Below are positions 31,968 through 44,088 of a DNA stretch of 64,000 nucleotides, piece by piece. This stretch comes from Phytophthora colocasiae (lineage: Eukaryota > Oomycota > Peronosporomycetes > Peronosporales > Peronosporaceae). How positions within the stretch are numbered: position 1 is the stretch's first letter; each line of letters begins with the position of its first letter. The notes below the pieces were generated by a model. The model did not search any database. It was not told where the DNA came from and saw only the letters and a list, made by a program, of their open reading frames with translations. The DNA is taken from contig JAGKQI010000098.1 in NCBI GenBank assembly GCA_018806915.1, forward strand, positions 1,426,001 to 1,490,000, given 5' to 3'. A program made the translations under genes and the position numbers.

Positions 31968-33398
31968 TTACGTGTCGGGGAAATCCACCTTGTCAGAGCC
32001 AAGAGGCGATCGAGGATCGTTACCAGGCGACAATTGGAATGCAATTTCAGCATCCTCAAGTATTTGCAGCTTCACCTTGTGAACCAGTTTGCTGTACCAC
32101 CACAGCAGCAAAATACTGAGTGTGCACAGAAAAATATTGATCCAGAAAACTGGTGTGAGTGTTGGAATAGCTGCAGGGAGTAAGGGAAGAATGATGCGAG
32201 AAATGGAAGCAGCAGAGCCTAATAGACCCATCAATGTTCCCTGTGGACGACCACCTAGCAGCTTCGAGAACGCTGCCACAACAACCGCAGTCGTAATAGG
32301 GCAACCCACACTCCACACGAAAAACTCTGCCACTGCCAGTTGAGGGAACGACAAGGCTGTAGGAGTCACAACCAGCATGACATTGCCCAAAAGCAGCATG
32401 AAAAAGCCCAACTGCACCCAGTTCACATCCGAGATGCTGTGTCGGAAGTATTCAATCGAAAAGTACGACAGCAAGCCTAACAGCCCAAGGTAGAATTGGA
32501 AGTTGGACGCATCCACCACCGCACTCACACTCTCAGGATCACTGCCAGTGACTTGAAGGAATAGAGGGATGTTGACAGTCTCGAACACTGACAAAATGCC
32601 GCGAGCGTTAAAGTTCAGGAAGATGAACACTAGTGCACCAACATTGACAATACGTTCCGGCATTGTCGTGATATTGCTCAATGTCCTTTTCGCTGCCGCA
32701 TCTTCGGGCGATTCCAGTGGACCATCTCGAGTCTGAATAGATCCGTCGTACAGCGTCAGCATACCCGCAATTGTGACTACGTTGAAGATGATCAGGATAA
32801 GTCCAGGTGACGTGAACTTGTTAAAGTGAATTCCCAGGAAGTACATGTACGTGTCAGTGTTAGCCACCAGACTTCCAAGACCAGGGGTCAACGCGTAGCC
32901 GAAGAACACAACAGTAGCCAGCATCGTCAAGTACGTGAGACGCTGGTTGATCGTCGTGATCGAAGCCACATCAGCACGACACACACTTCGATTGCCAGCT
33001 CCAAAGCCCACAATGAATCGACTGGCTGCCAGAGCTGTCAAGCTTCCAGTCACGTGCTGGTCGGCAATGAGATAAATGATATTCCCTATCAAACAGATAC
33101 CCGACGACACGAGGTAGACCGAGCGGAACGAGTAATGATCGCACATCCAGCCGAAGACTGTGGACGAGATGAGACGCCCCACCGAGAAGAGCGACGTGAG
33201 CATTCCCATGAAGGCGAGATCACCTCCCAATGACTTGGTGTAGAGGAAGAGCGTGGCCAACACGACACCTCGCGAAGATTCGGCCGCGAACTCAACGAAA
33301 TTGATCATGAACATGTTGATGTACCATTGTTTTATGCGCCGTGGCGGGGCAGATTCCAGTTCCAACGTGCCATAGCTTGTGAGTGGCGACTGTGTCAT
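31968..33398 (-). CDS. MFS transporter 1, MFSD8/CLN7-like
   Basis: An intronless 476-residue membrane protein with about twelve hydrophobic segments. The loop after the second segment, FGWMCDHYSFRSVYLVS, is the MFS loop 2-3 signature. SRFIVGFGAGNRSVCRADVA resembles the fourth segment of MFSD8/CLN7, a lysosomal transporter. The C-terminal tail NDPRSPLGSDKVDF is shared by all but one paralogue here. Substrate is unknown. It is the first of six minus-strand copies. Its N-terminal half is almost identical in nucleotide sequence to MFS 4 (47.9-48.4 kb) while the C-terminal half is clearly more diverged, which suggests gene conversion. Confidence 0.88.
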   Translation of the reverse strand: MTQSPLTSYGTLELESAPPRRIKQWYINMFMINFVEFAAESSRGVVLATLFLYTKSLGGDLAFMGMLTSLFSVGRLISSTVFGWMCDHYSFRSVYLVSSGICLIGNIIYLIADQHVTGSLTALAASRFIVGFGAGNRSVCRADVASITTINQRLTYLTMLATVVFFGYALTPGLGSLVANTDTYMYFLGIHFNKFTSPGLILIIFNVVTIAGMLTLYDGSIQTRDGPLESPEDAAAKRTLSNITTMPERIVNVGALVFIFLNFNARGILSVFETVNIPLFLQVTGSDPESVSAVVDASNFQFYLGLLGLLSYFSIEYFRHSISDVNWVQLGFFMLLLGNVMLVVTPTALSFPQLAVAEFFVWSVGCPITTAVVVAAFSKLLGGRPQGTLMGLLGSAASISRIILPLLPAAIPTLTPVFWINIFLCTLSILLLWWYSKLVHKVKLQILEDAEIAFQLSPGNDPRSPLGSDKVDFPDT

Positions 33399-33498
33399 TT
33401 GATGCAGATCGCGAACAGACGTATCAAGACGTTGCGTTTGAAGAATTTGAGTACAGTATGCATTATTCCAAGTTACAGGTTGGTGAACGTTCCCTGAT

Positions 33499-34998
33499 CT
33501 AATCGTCCTCCGGGAAGTCCGCCTTGTCCGAGCCGAGGGGAGAGCGAGGGTCGTTCAGCGGCGAAATCACCCGGTAAGCGTTCTCCACGTCCGCCAGCAT
33601 CGCCATCTTCGTGCGGTGCACCAAACCAGTGTACCAGTACAGCAATCCAATGCTGCTTGCGCATAGAACAATGTCCACCCAGAACACCTCAGTTAGAGTC
33701 GAAACCACAGCAGGTAGAAGGGGAAGCACACAACGCGAGATGCACGCGGTTGACCCGAGCAGACCCATGTACACTCCTTGCGGTCGACCACCCAGAAGCT
33801 TCGAGAACGCAGCGATCACAACCGTGGTCGAAATGGGGCAACCGATACTCCACACCAAAATCTCAGCAAGCGTCAACTGAGTGAACGACAGGTTTTCCGG
33901 TACCAAAACGAGCAGTACGTTGCCAGCCAACACCATTGCGAAGCCTAAGTGCACCCAGTTCTCGTCGCGGACACTGCGTCGGAAGTACTCGATCGCAAAG
34001 TAAGACAGCAGACCCAACAACCCCAGGTAGAACTGGAAGTTCGATGCATCCACCACTGCGCTCACACTCTCAGGATCGCTTCCAGTAGCCTCGATGAACA
34101 ACGGGACGTTGACTGTCTCGAACACTGACAGGATGCCGCGAGCATTGAAGTTGAGGAAGATGAACACACCGACACCGATGCTAACGATACGCTCCGGCAA
34201 TAGAGTGTGGTTATTCAGGGTGTTGCTGACAGCGCTGTCCTCAGGATCCTCCTCAGGTCCGTCTTGGACCGTAACGCTGTCGTCGTACACCGTGACGATG
34301 CCAATGATGGTCAACACATTCAACAAAACTAAGATCATTCCAGGCGACGTGAACTTGTTGAAATGCACTCCGCAGAAATACACATCAGTGTCGGCCACAA
34401 GACTACCGAGACCCGGCGTTAGAGCGTAGCCCAGGAAAACCACGCCGACAAGGATCGTCAAATATGGCAGGCGCTGGTTGATCGTCGTGATGGACGCGAC
34501 GTCAGCACGGCACACACTACGGTTGCCACCACCAAACCCAACGATGAAGCGACTCGCAGCCAGAGCAGTCAAACTACCGGCAATGTGTTCGTCTGCAATC
34601 AGGTAGATGACGTTGCCCACTAGGCAGATGAAGGTCGAAATGAGATACACCGAACGGAACGAGTAGCGGTCGCACATCCATCCGAAGACCGTGGAGGAGA
34701 AGAGGCGTCCGAGGGAGAAAAGTGCGTTCACCAGTCCCATGAAGGCCAGGTCACCGCCCAGAGACGTCGTGTAGAGGAAGAGCGTGGGCAACACGATGCC
34801 TCGCGCCGACTCCGTGGCGAATTCCAGGAAGTTGATCATGAACATGTTCGTGTACCATTGCCCGAGTCGGCGCGGGGGTGTCGACTGCGAGGGTTTGATG
34901 AGAGGTGCAGACTCGACGTTGTGGTTGGATGCTGTGCCGTAGGACGCGGCACTGCTGGTTGACAGAACACCGCTGGTTGACTGAGCTTCGCACACCAT
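33499..34998 (-). CDS. MFS transporter 2, MFSD8/CLN7-like
   Basis: An intronless 499-residue copy starting MVCEAQSTSGVLSTS. It carries FGWMCDRYSFRSVYLIS, SRFIVGFGGGNRSVCRADVA and the shared tail NDPRSPLGSDKADFPEDD. It is the intact sister of the split copy 3. Over the parts compared, only scattered single-base differences separate them, and the similarity continues about 200 bases upstream of the start (35,140-35,235 against 44,680-44,760). It lies 100 bases upstream of the MFS 1 start. Confidence 0.88.
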   Translation of the reverse strand: MVCEAQSTSGVLSTSSAASYGTASNHNVESAPLIKPSQSTPPRRLGQWYTNMFMINFLEFATESARGIVLPTLFLYTTSLGGDLAFMGLVNALFSLGRLFSSTVFGWMCDRYSFRSVYLISTFICLVGNVIYLIADEHIAGSLTALAASRFIVGFGGGNRSVCRADVASITTINQRLPYLTILVGVVFLGYALTPGLGSLVADTDVYFCGVHFNKFTSPGMILVLLNVLTIIGIVTVYDDSVTVQDGPEEDPEDSAVSNTLNNHTLLPERIVSIGVGVFIFLNFNARGILSVFETVNVPLFIEATGSDPESVSAVVDASNFQFYLGLLGLLSYFAIEYFRRSVRDENWVHLGFAMVLAGNVLLVLVPENLSFTQLTLAEILVWSIGCPISTTVVIAAFSKLLGGRPQGVYMGLLGSTACISRCVLPLLPAVVSTLTEVFWVDIVLCASSIGLLYWYTGLVHRTKMAMLADVENAYRVISPLNDPRSPLGSDKADFPEDD

Positions 34999-36304
34999 GT
35001 TGAAAAGAAAGTTGGTTGTCGTTGCGGTGTCGGAGTGGACGAATTTGAAATGAGTTCTTGCCTGTTAAATCGTCGGTCCCGAGCTGATGAATCTCCTCCT
35101 GTTGTCCGATCTTGAGAGGATCGGGTGTTTGGACTAGGCTACAGAACCCTTATCTTCCTGCGATAGCCTTGATTCACTTCACGTTTCGGAGCCGGGCGGG
35201 TGGCAGAGCGATCTGGTTGGCAAACGCGCACGTTAGGTCACTCCTTCGTATAGCAACTGGCAGGGACAGAAGATATGCCAACTCATGGCTAGATATCTGA
35301 GGTATCATGGCTCATGAACTGGTGTTTCTGTTCTCGTGGTGGGGAGCTTGTCCGGCAATCTGTCCGCTTGGTTGATCCCGGCTGGTTGATATATATTTTG
35401 CCGTGTACAGCAGGTAAAAGCATGGTGTAGCCATGTGAGCCAGAGAGTCCTCATTTAACAAAATGAGTCATCCAAAATCCTCAAGCGATATCTTAATGAG
35501 GCAAATCATTGTTGTTACACGTTGCCTTGTCGGATGGTCAGGGAATGAGGGGTTAACTGCGATTCGGTATGTATTTCTAAAGGCACTTCTACCTCGTCGA
35601 GAGACGGAAATGATGTAGCGGACGGCAAGGGCCTTACATGGTTCGTATGGAAATGGAGTGGGCAATTGGAGTACATGTAATCGTTTCTACCTTGATGACA
35701 TCTCTCCCAGCCCCTCGGATCCAGAGCCCATTAGCTCAGTGATATGAGTGCTCGAGAGGCTTTCACCTTTGGCACGCAAGGCTCTGTCAAAAATTCTTCC
35801 TTGCTTAGTGCCTGGGGGAGAAAGCACCAAGATCGTTGTTAGCTTTTATGAGGTCACCGCAAAATGCTTCATGCAGTTCATCGAGGTCCAATACTTCGCT
35901 GTAACGTCACGGGAAAACTGAAGGGGATGGATGTTGCAGACTCGTATCAGAAGACGCCGTCGGTCTCAACAGGAGCTGTATCGTTTAGCCAGGGTCGGTA
36001 ACGCCAAGCAATAATGCTCTTTTACGTGTAGCCTAAGCCTTAGCAGCACCTTCGCTTCTGTTATCGCTCCTTGCACTATTTCTGCTCAGTCTCTTTTCAA
36101 GGTGCAAGCCCATCGTGGCGGAATGAAAAGTGTGGTTGTCGGTTGGTAAGCTCATCCAAACTTTGGACTGATGTACAATGTCAGTTTGAAGACCACATTG
36201 AGGATATTGCAGAAGACATTCAAGAATTTAGATTACGGGCAGAATAGAATACATTTTGAAAGGAAAAGCAACAAGATGAGATACCCGGTGACAGAGTATT
36301 TTCC
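34999..36304. other. Intergenic region between MFS 2 and MFS 3
   Basis: No supported gene. The first 240 bases resemble the sequence upstream of the split copy 3 and probably hold the MFS 2 promoter. A sequence near 35731 looks like a tRNA A-box but has no B-box (see rejected). Confidence 0.4.
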
Positions 36305-37437
36305 TCAATCGTCCTCCGGGAAGTCCGCCTTGTCCGAGCCGAGGGGAGAGCGAGGGTCGTTCAGCGGCGAAATCACCCGGTAAGCGTTCTCCACGTCCGC
36401 CAGCATCGCCATCTTCGTGCGGTGCACCAAACCAGTGTACCAGTACAGCAATCCAATGCTGCTTGCGCATAGAACAATGTCCACCCAGAACACCTCAGTT
36501 AGAGTCGAAACCACAGCAGGTAGAAGGGGAAGCACACAACGCGAGATGCACGCAGTTGACCCGAGCAGACCCATGTACACTCCTTGCGGTCGACCACCCA
36601 GAAGCTTCGAGAACGCAGCGATCACAACCGTGGTCGAAATGGGGCAACCGATACTCCACACCAAAATCTCAGCAAGCGTCAACTGAGTGAACGACAGGTT
36701 CTCCGGTACCAAAACGAGCAGTACGTTGCCAGCCAACACCATTGCGAAGCCTAAGTGCACCCAGTTCTCGTCGCGGACACTGCGTCGGAAGTACTCGATC
36801 GCAAAGTAAGACAGCAGACCCAACAACCCCAGGTAGAACTGGAAGTTCGATGCATCCACCACTGCGCTCACACTCTCAGGATCGCTTCCAGTAGCCTCGA
36901 TGAACAACGGGACGTTGACTGTCTCGAACACTGACAGGATGCCGCGAGCATTGAAGTTGAGGAAGATGAACACACCGACACCGATGCTAACGATACGCTC
37001 CGGCAATAGAGTGTGGTTATTCAGGGTGTTGCTGACAGCGCTGTCCTCAGGATCCTCCTCAGGTCCGTCTTGGACCGTAACGCTGTCGTCGTACACCGTG
37101 ACGATGCCAATGATGGTCAACACATTCAACAAAACTAAGATCATTCCAGGCGACGTGAACTTGTTGAAATGCACTCCGCAGAAATACACATCAGTGTCGG
37201 CCACAAGACTACCGAGACCCGGCGTTAGAGCGTAGCCCAGGAAAACCACGCCGACAAGGATCGTCAAATATGGCAGGCGCTGGTTGATCGTCGTGATGGA
37301 CGCGACGTCAGCACGGCACACACTGCGGTTACCACCACCAAACCCAACGATGAAGCGACTCGCAGCCAGAGCAGTCAAACTACCGGCAATGTGTTCGTCT
37401 GCAATCAGGTAGATGACGTTGCCCACTAGGCAAATGA
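36305..37437 (-). pseudogene. MFS transporter 3, 3' part, cut off by a Gypsy insertion
   Basis: This is the C-terminal three quarters of an MFS 2 duplicate, ending NDPRSPLGSDKADFPEDD. The coding sequence is interrupted at 37433-37437 (aatga), where the Gypsy LTR begins; the missing N-terminal part is at 44089-44460. The reading frame happens to continue into the LTR, which supplies an in-frame ATG at 37531 and would give a 408-residue chimera. No frameshift or stop is present within the MFS part, so the loss of function comes from the insertion alone. Confidence 0.93.
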
Positions 37438-37947
37438 TGTAACACAGTAGGCGCGCGGGGGCGAGGAAGCGGAGGCCGGACTTGGACGGCGGAGCGAAGA
37501 CCCAGGGAGGCGTGACCAGTTGGTGGGCCACTGAGAGGTTGTTGGTAAATTGAAAAGTGAATTGAAATGAGGAAGGCTCTTACGGTCCTAAGCTAACTGG
37601 TGGCTCACAGAGCTCTCTCAAAAATCCAGTAGAGTGTATCCTAGAGCCTATCTTTTCCTATCTTCTGATTTGGCTATCTACCAATGATTTTCCTATAAAC
37701 TTCCACGTAGCAATGTTGACTTGACTCCTGGGCGTCCCATAATCAAGCTTCGAGAACCTTCTCGAATTTCAGCCAATGAGACTCTCTCAATGTCTCAGCT
37801 GAATGGCGTAAACCACAATGGCATAATACCAGAATCTAGTTTTAGCCAATCACAAAGTGGGTACATGTAGAGATATGTAGATTGCACTACAGTGCATCAA
37901 CTTGCACTTCAATGCCGACGGAGTGCTATCGACAGCATTCCGTCACA
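37438..37947 (-). repeat. Gypsy 3' LTR (minus orientation)
   Basis: 510 bases starting tgtaacacag and ending ccgtcaca on the plus strand. It matches 43579-44088 with a few single-base indels and substitutions. Transcription reading out of it would run into the MFS 3 C-terminal half in the sense direction. Confidence 0.93.
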
Positions 37948-38013
37948 TGACCTCCCTTCGAGAAAGAGCCTCCCCTAGAAAGGATCTCTCTCTTCTTGGA
38001 CTTCCAATAGAGG

Positions 38014-41000
38014 TCAGATGAGACCAGGGATCTGTTTCAGATTCTCAACAGGTTCCCATGTGGCCTCCTTCTTGGTCTCGCCTAACCACCAAACCTTGTA
38101 CTGCGGCTTCCCCTTGTACTTACGGTGGTTAATCACGGCTTCGACCAGTTGCCCTTCAGTTCCATCAGCTAACACAACCTTGTTCACCTTGCCTGCGCTT
38201 CAGGTCCTTGCGGTACGGCTTCAACAGTGATGTATGGAAAATTGGATGCAACTTCAGGTTCTTCGATAATCCCAACTCATACGAGTCTCGAGATACCTTC
38301 TTCTGGACCAGGAATGGTCCAATGAACCTCGGAGCTAACTTCTTCGACTGTGCGTACCCCTTATGACGGATATCCAAATTCTTCCCCATCTAGTAGCACC
38401 ATGTCGTAATTTGAAGTCTTGGACAAGTCTGTTCCTGTCGTAATAATGCTTCATGCGCTCCTGTGCTTCACTCATACGGTCTTGCGCGACCTTGAGGAAG
38501 GCTTCCTGTCAGTAAACTCTTTGCTGCTTTCTCCAACTAACCAAACTCCGGATCTGCCGCGATATCGTCGGGCATATATGGAATATATCCTAGATCCGCT
38601 TCAAATGGTGACATGCCAATCGTAGCATGCAATCGCCGATTATAGGCGAACTCTGCCAAATGAAGAAACTCATCCCAATCATTCTGGGCTGGGTTGATAA
38701 CACCTCGAAGATAATCTCCGATAAAACGGTTTGCCGTTCCGTTTGTCCATCCGTCTGCGGCCTAAATGCCGATGACAGGTTATGCTGCGTTCCCCTAGCA
38801 GTGATAACAGCCTGCCAAAACTTAGACGTAAATTTGGAGTCACGATCAGACACAATCGTCTTCGGAAGGCCATGATCTCTTACATAACTCTTCATGAAAA
38901 CATTCGCAATATCCTCTGCGCTGTCTGTCGTCTGCGTAGCAATAAACTTTGCACGCTTGGTCAATCGATCCACAATGACCATGATGGCATTCAAACCATC
39001 CTTGCTGGGAGGTAGAGACACAATGAAATCCATTGAAATGTCGACCCATCTACCTCGTGGTATCTCCAGCGGTTGAAGTAATCCAGGAGGCTTCACCTGC
39101 CTCGCTTTGTTGCGCTGACACATTTCACAAGTGTTCACATAGCGCTGAATATAGCTTCATCATCTTCGGCCAATAGTACTTCTCACGTACTGCGACATAG
39201 GTCTTGTAATACCTGGGTGGCCTGCCGTTACTGCATCGTGGTTCTCACAAATGACTCAGATTCTTCAGATCTTCGTCATCGGGGAATGTACAATCTAGGA
39301 CTCTCATCTTCACGCGTCTGATAATACAGCACGCCATGATCTAGCGAGTAATGCGGAACCTTGTCTCAAGCTGTAGCTTCTTGACAAGTCCTTGCAAGTC
39401 CTTGTTCCACGAGTACATCTTCACTGCGGATTGTGCCACGGTCATATTGTTCTCGACCATGGTAGCCACAATTTCACGGTTTTGAGCCGTATCAAGAAGT
39501 TCCTTCAGGCTCACTTGCGCTGCCTTATGCTCGAACTCAGGATTTCTCGACATCGCATCTGCGACTACATTTCGTCTCTCCTGGAATCCACTTGAACAGA
39601 GGCTGAAACTCCGCAAGTTCGTTGAACCACCGCGCAATGCGTCGATTCGTCGTCTTCTGCGTGAGAATCATCTCAATGCTCTTGTGATCTGTTTCCACCA
39701 GGAATGGCTTGTCGAGAAGATACACGCGCCATGTCTTCAACGCATGCATAATAGCGAGTAGTTCCTGTTCGCGAACTGGATAATTCAGTTCTGCTGGCTT
39801 CATCTTTCTGCCCGTATAGGCTATTGGATGTTCCAACCCTCCCTCCTTTTGAAATAAGACCCCCAATTGCGAAATTTGAGGCGTCCATCCGAATTCGAAT
39901 GGTTTGGAGAAATCAGGAAGACTGAGAACCGGAGGTGATGACAAGCGCTTCTTAAGCTCGTCAAAACAGTGTAATTGGTTCTCATCGAGTTCGATAGCAT
40001 CACGAGAACGTTTTCCCTTGATACATTCATGCAAAGGACCTGCAAACTGCGCGAAATCCTTGCAAATCTCAGAAACGTAAACCATTGTCCCCAGGAAGCT
40101 CTCCATTTGCTTCTTGGTCTTGAGGACTGGCCACTCGGCGATAATCTTCACCTTATCTGGGTCCATACGAACGCCCTTGCGTCCGACGAAGTCGCCCTAA
40201 GCATGGAATCTCATCCACGCAAAATTGGCATTTGGACAGTTTGATGTAGAGCTTCTGCTCTTCACATCGCTTCAATACCCTGTCCAGTGCTGCGATGTGG
40301 TCGTTCACATCTTCACCCTTCGTGTATACGTAGATATCATCGAAGTAAATCTTCGCCACATCACTCAAATCCATGAAAACCTTTTGCAGCAGTCGATTAA
40401 AGGTTCCTTGGGCTACCACTGAGCCCCATGGGTGTGACGAGATATTCAAATAGACCATCTGGGGTCGAGAAAGCAGTGAAAGGTATATCTGCTTCTCGTA
40501 ACTTCACTTGGTAATAACCCCAAAGTAAGTCCATGCACGAATACCAATAGCTACCGGCCATCGCATCAAAGGTATCTTCCTTGCGAGGCATAAGGAATAA
40601 CTGGTAAAATCGTCGCCAAGTTCAATAGACGATAATCGTGCACAATACGCCATCCGACTGGTTTCTTCACACAGAAAGTCCGGTGCACAAAACGCTGACG
40701 TACTTGGTCGAATGATGCCAGCCTGAACCATCTCTTTGGTCCATTCCTGAATCGTTTTTTCTGATCAGGACTTTGGCGCCATTGTTTGACCGAAATCAGT
40801 TGAGTACCGGGTTTGAGCAAAATCTCGTGCTCAATTCCTTCCCGTACTGGCGGTGTCTCATTCGGAAGTTCCGTACGGAAAACCGTATCCGCATACTTCA
40901 GTAGCGTCTCATACGCCGGATTATCCTTGAGAGCGTCCCATCCGGCTCTTGAAGCGTTCAGCCTTCTCCGAATCATGCGGATTGATGACAAACACTGCCT

Positions 41001-41520
41001 CAATATCCTTGTCCTACGCAACATCTGCTGGAACTGTTTGGACGAAATAATCTTCGTTCGCCCAAACTGGCCGTTGTGGCCATATACTGCCGATAGTAAT
41101 TGAAGATCTCACGGGCCTGCGCAACTCTGGCGCAGCGTTGTCCTGCCACCCAACGGGCTGGACGAGTCTTCGGCAGTCTCAACTTCACAGTCTGCGTGTT
41201 CTCCACCTTGATGCGAGGTGCAATCTGTCCGAGTATTCCAGTCGATATCAGGGGTTCTGCTCCCGCAGCCACATCATGCCCAAAACAACATCCTTTCCTT
41301 CAGGAACAGGCATGACTTAAATGTTCCTGCCGTTATCGAGAAAACCCTGGCTGCAGAGACATCTCTACAGTCCGACGTGGACGATGCACAACTTAATCAT
41401 AACCAGGATCAACTTGCTATCATGCCACCTTCAGTGACATCCAACTCAGCTTCTTCACCAACTCCTCAGTTACGCCATTCAGGCTACTGCCGTTGTCGAT
41501 GAATATCGTGACGGGCCTCT
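38014..41520 (-). pseudogene. Gypsy pol remnants: protease to chromodomain, multiply frameshifted
   Basis: Read right to left: a protease-like stretch (TIFIDNGSSLNGV, about 41,520-41,480); reverse transcriptase pieces (GWRIVHDYRLLN, CMDLLWGYYQVKLRE, and the active site KIYFDDIYVYT near 40,340); RNase H (IAYTGRKMKPAELNY, LVETDHKS); a DD-E integrase (DISMDFIVSLPPSK, IVSDRDSKFTSKFW, FRPQTDGQTERQ); and a chromodomain (KYKGKPQYKVWWLGETKKEA then TWEP) ending in a tga at 38014-38016. At least five frame changes separate these blocks, one of them immediately before the chromodomain. As read, no polyprotein could be made. Confidence 0.88.
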
Positions 41521-41569
41521 CTTGGTCATCCGTCTTGATATGCCGAGCTTCAGCCTCTAGGATCGCATA

Positions 41570-42806
41570 CACTGCGCCCTGCATGTACCGATTTGCTTCA
41601 GTACGTTTTGGCTGAGTACAATCTGGAGAAATGTGGCCAAACTTGCCACAGTTTCTGCACGTAGCTGTCTTTTCCAATCATCGCTCTTGCCTTCTTCTGT
41701 CGGAGCTCTTTGAATTCTGCTTCGACTTAGACGCTACGATGCTGAGCTTGATGATCCTTGCAGAACCTCGCAGGAGCTCTAGGGGTTTTCCGAGTAGTGC
41801 GCAAACTCAAAGAATCGACGCAATCTCAATGGCATCTTGCAGTGTTGAAGGACTCTCTTCCTTGATCTTCCTCGCTGTCTCCTCTCGCAAACCGTTCTGA
41901 AAGAAGAAACGCTTCTCCAACTCGCTGATAGACAACTCTGTCTGTGATAGCAAGTCTTGAAACTTGAGACGTAATCATGGATGGTCTCATTCTGTTTGAG
42001 ACGAAACATCCTCTCGCGAAGATCATATTCGAAGTCCTTCGGCCTGAAACAAGTGCAAAGTCTTCCCTTGAAGAGCGACCATGTGGGCTGCAATGTTCGT
42101 ACCCTCACACTCTGCGATAAACGCGCGATACCAATTCAGCACTGACTTGCTCTGTTGCTGGAGATCATCGTCACAAAATCCGATGTATCTGCCTCCATCA
42201 ACCCGCGTCTGCTTGCGTAATACTGCTCATTGGCGAAGATCCATAACTCAATATCTTCGCCGTATTTGCCTCTACATAGGCGGATCCTTCTTTCTTTGCT
42301 CACCCCTGGACGCAACTAGATATTCGAATCTTGCGTTGGCCTGCTGCATCTGTGCTTGCAACTGGGTTTGCATCTGGGCTTGGTATGACTGTTGCTGCTG
42401 CGTTAAGTAAACTAACAGCTGTTGCATCGACATCGTGTCTGATGCTGCGCCTGCTTGTCCCGACGACGTATTCGTGAGCTTGCGGTTGACCCTGTGGATC
42501 AGGAGTCGTCCTAGCCGTTGGTTGCGGTTGGCCCTGTGGATCAGGAGCCGTCCTAGCCGTTGCTTGCGGTTGGCCCTGTGGATCAGGAGCCGTCCTAGCG
42601 GGTTGCTTGCGGTTGGCTCTGTGGGGTGGAGCCGTCCTGGCGGTAGCCTGCGGTTGGCCCTGGTGTGAATCAGGTGCCGTCCTGGCTGTTGCCTGCGGTT
42701 GGCCCTGGAGTGAATCAGGAGCCGTCCTGGCAGTCGTTCGAGGCGTTCTACGCGGACGCGGGTTTGGAGAGTCGCGCTCACTCGATCTACCACGTGTAGA
42801 TGACAT
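41570..42806 (-). pseudogene. Gypsy gag remnant with internal repeats and a CCHC knuckle
   Basis: It starts MSSTRGRSSERDSPNP at 42806, then runs through six Gln/Pro/Thr-rich repeats (GQPQATARTAPDPQ type). A helical gag core follows (DLRERMFRLKQNETIHDYVS near 42,030-41,970), then a zinc knuckle CRNCGKFGHISPDC near 41,655-41,615. At least two frame changes lie between the repeats and the core. Confidence 0.75.
42481..42735 (-). repeat. Six ~42-base tandem repeats in gag
   Basis: Units beginning tgcggttg start at 42481, 42523, 42565, 42608, 42649 and 42694, so spacing is 41-45 bases. They encode the repeated GQPQATARTAPDPQ-type peptide of the gag N-terminus. The irregular unit length shifts the frame between some copies. 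Confidence 0.85.
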
Positions 42807-43578
42807 TTCGAGTGGACTTTTCGTAGCACGAACTCAATCCAATAAAACCCAAAATCCAATGAAGAAGGAGAAAACCTTTCTTTGAATTTACGACTACTGC
42901 TTACTTCGCGATCTAGCTTGATCGTAGTGATGTCTTCAAGATGTCCGAGCTCGACGAAAATCTCGTTAAGTAAGCCCTTGACTCTCTCTGCAACCGCGTC
43001 GTCCTCAATACGATTTGTCAGTTTCTTGAAACGACGGGTAATGCGACGAGACTTCTTGATATTCTTAAGCAGATCCTCTTGAAGCTTAGAGAACTTCTCA
43101 GCGTCGTAAGGTGGTCGAAAAGACTCGTATCAGGAAGAGGAGCTCGTCTCACAACTTTGACAACAGGTGGTTTCGAACTGTCTGTCAAGTTGAGCTCACG
43201 ACTCTTCCTTTTACGACTCTTGTTGTGGCTCGGTTTGTACCGACCCATACACCAAAAGAAAGGGTAAATTGGAAGCTACCGGGAGCGATAGAAATAAAAG
43301 CTGCACTTAAGAGCGTTCCAAGCACTGAACCGGCTTCTGTAGCGACCAAAGAGTTACGTGCACTAGGCAGAGATATACCAACCTTTCAAAGTTGATTCCC
43401 TGACCTGTGATGGGCACGAACTCTCCCAAAGACAACCCAAAAGAGACCCTTTAGGCCCTAGCACTTAACAGCAATTGGTTGGTGCCTAATGGCCAAGGAT
43501 CTACTCTTCTGGCTATGCCGCCCACGAGAGACCCTGACCTTGGACGATGGAGCGAAGCTTGACCAACAAGTGCTACCA

Positions 43579-44088
43579 TGTAACACAGTAGGCGCGCGGG
43601 GGGCGAGGAAGCGGAGGCCGGACTTGGACGGCGGGCGAAGACCCAGGGAGGCGTGACCAGTTGGTGGGCCACTGAGAGGTTGTTGGTAAATTGAAAAGTG
43701 AATTGAAATGAGGAAGGCTCTTACGGTCCTAAGCTAACTGGTGGCTCACAGAGCTCTCTCAAAAATCAGTAGAGTGTATCCTAGAGCCTATCTTTTCCTA
43801 TCTTCTGATTTGGCTATCTACCAATGATTTTCCTATAAACTTCCACGCATGTAATGTTGACTTGACTCCTGGGCGTCCCATAATCAAGCTTCGAGAACCT
43901 TCTCGAATTTCAGCCAATGAGACTCTCTCAATGTCTCAGCTGAATGGCGTAAACCACAATGGCATAATACCAGAATCTAGTTTTAGCCAATCACAAAGTG
44001 GGTACATGTAGAGATATGTAGATTGCACTACAGTGCATCAACTTGCACTTCAATGCCGACGGAGTGCTATCGACAGCATTCCGTCACA
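43579..44088 (-). repeat. Gypsy 5' LTR (minus orientation)
   Basis: 510 bases, near-identical to 37438-37947. Its right end (ccgtcaca) abuts the target duplicate aatga and the MFS 3 N-terminal coding part. The leader from here to gag (43578-42807) has no clear frame. Confidence 0.93.

Larger units (their letters stand above)
37438..44088 (-). mobile_element. Chromodomain Gypsy (Ty3-type) LTR retrotransposon inserted in MFS 3
   Basis: Two LTRs (37438-37947 and 43579-44088, each 510 bases, TG...CA ends) enclose gag-pol remnants on the minus strand. The target duplicate aatga is at 37433-37437 and 44089-44093. The primer-binding site after the 5' LTR begins tggtagcacttg, and a purine tract (gaagggaggtca) precedes the 3' LTR. 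The order protease, reverse transcriptase, RNase H, integrase, chromodomain defines a chromovirus. The coding region has many frameshifts although the LTRs are nearly identical; the differences I saw include single-base indels. Confidence 0.95.

Noticed and set aside
35731..35790. tRNA-like A-box (ttagctcagtgatatgag) suggesting a tRNA or tRNA-derived SINE
   Set aside because: No B-box (GGTTCRA type) follows, and no cloverleaf can be folded. A decayed SINE is possible but unsupported.
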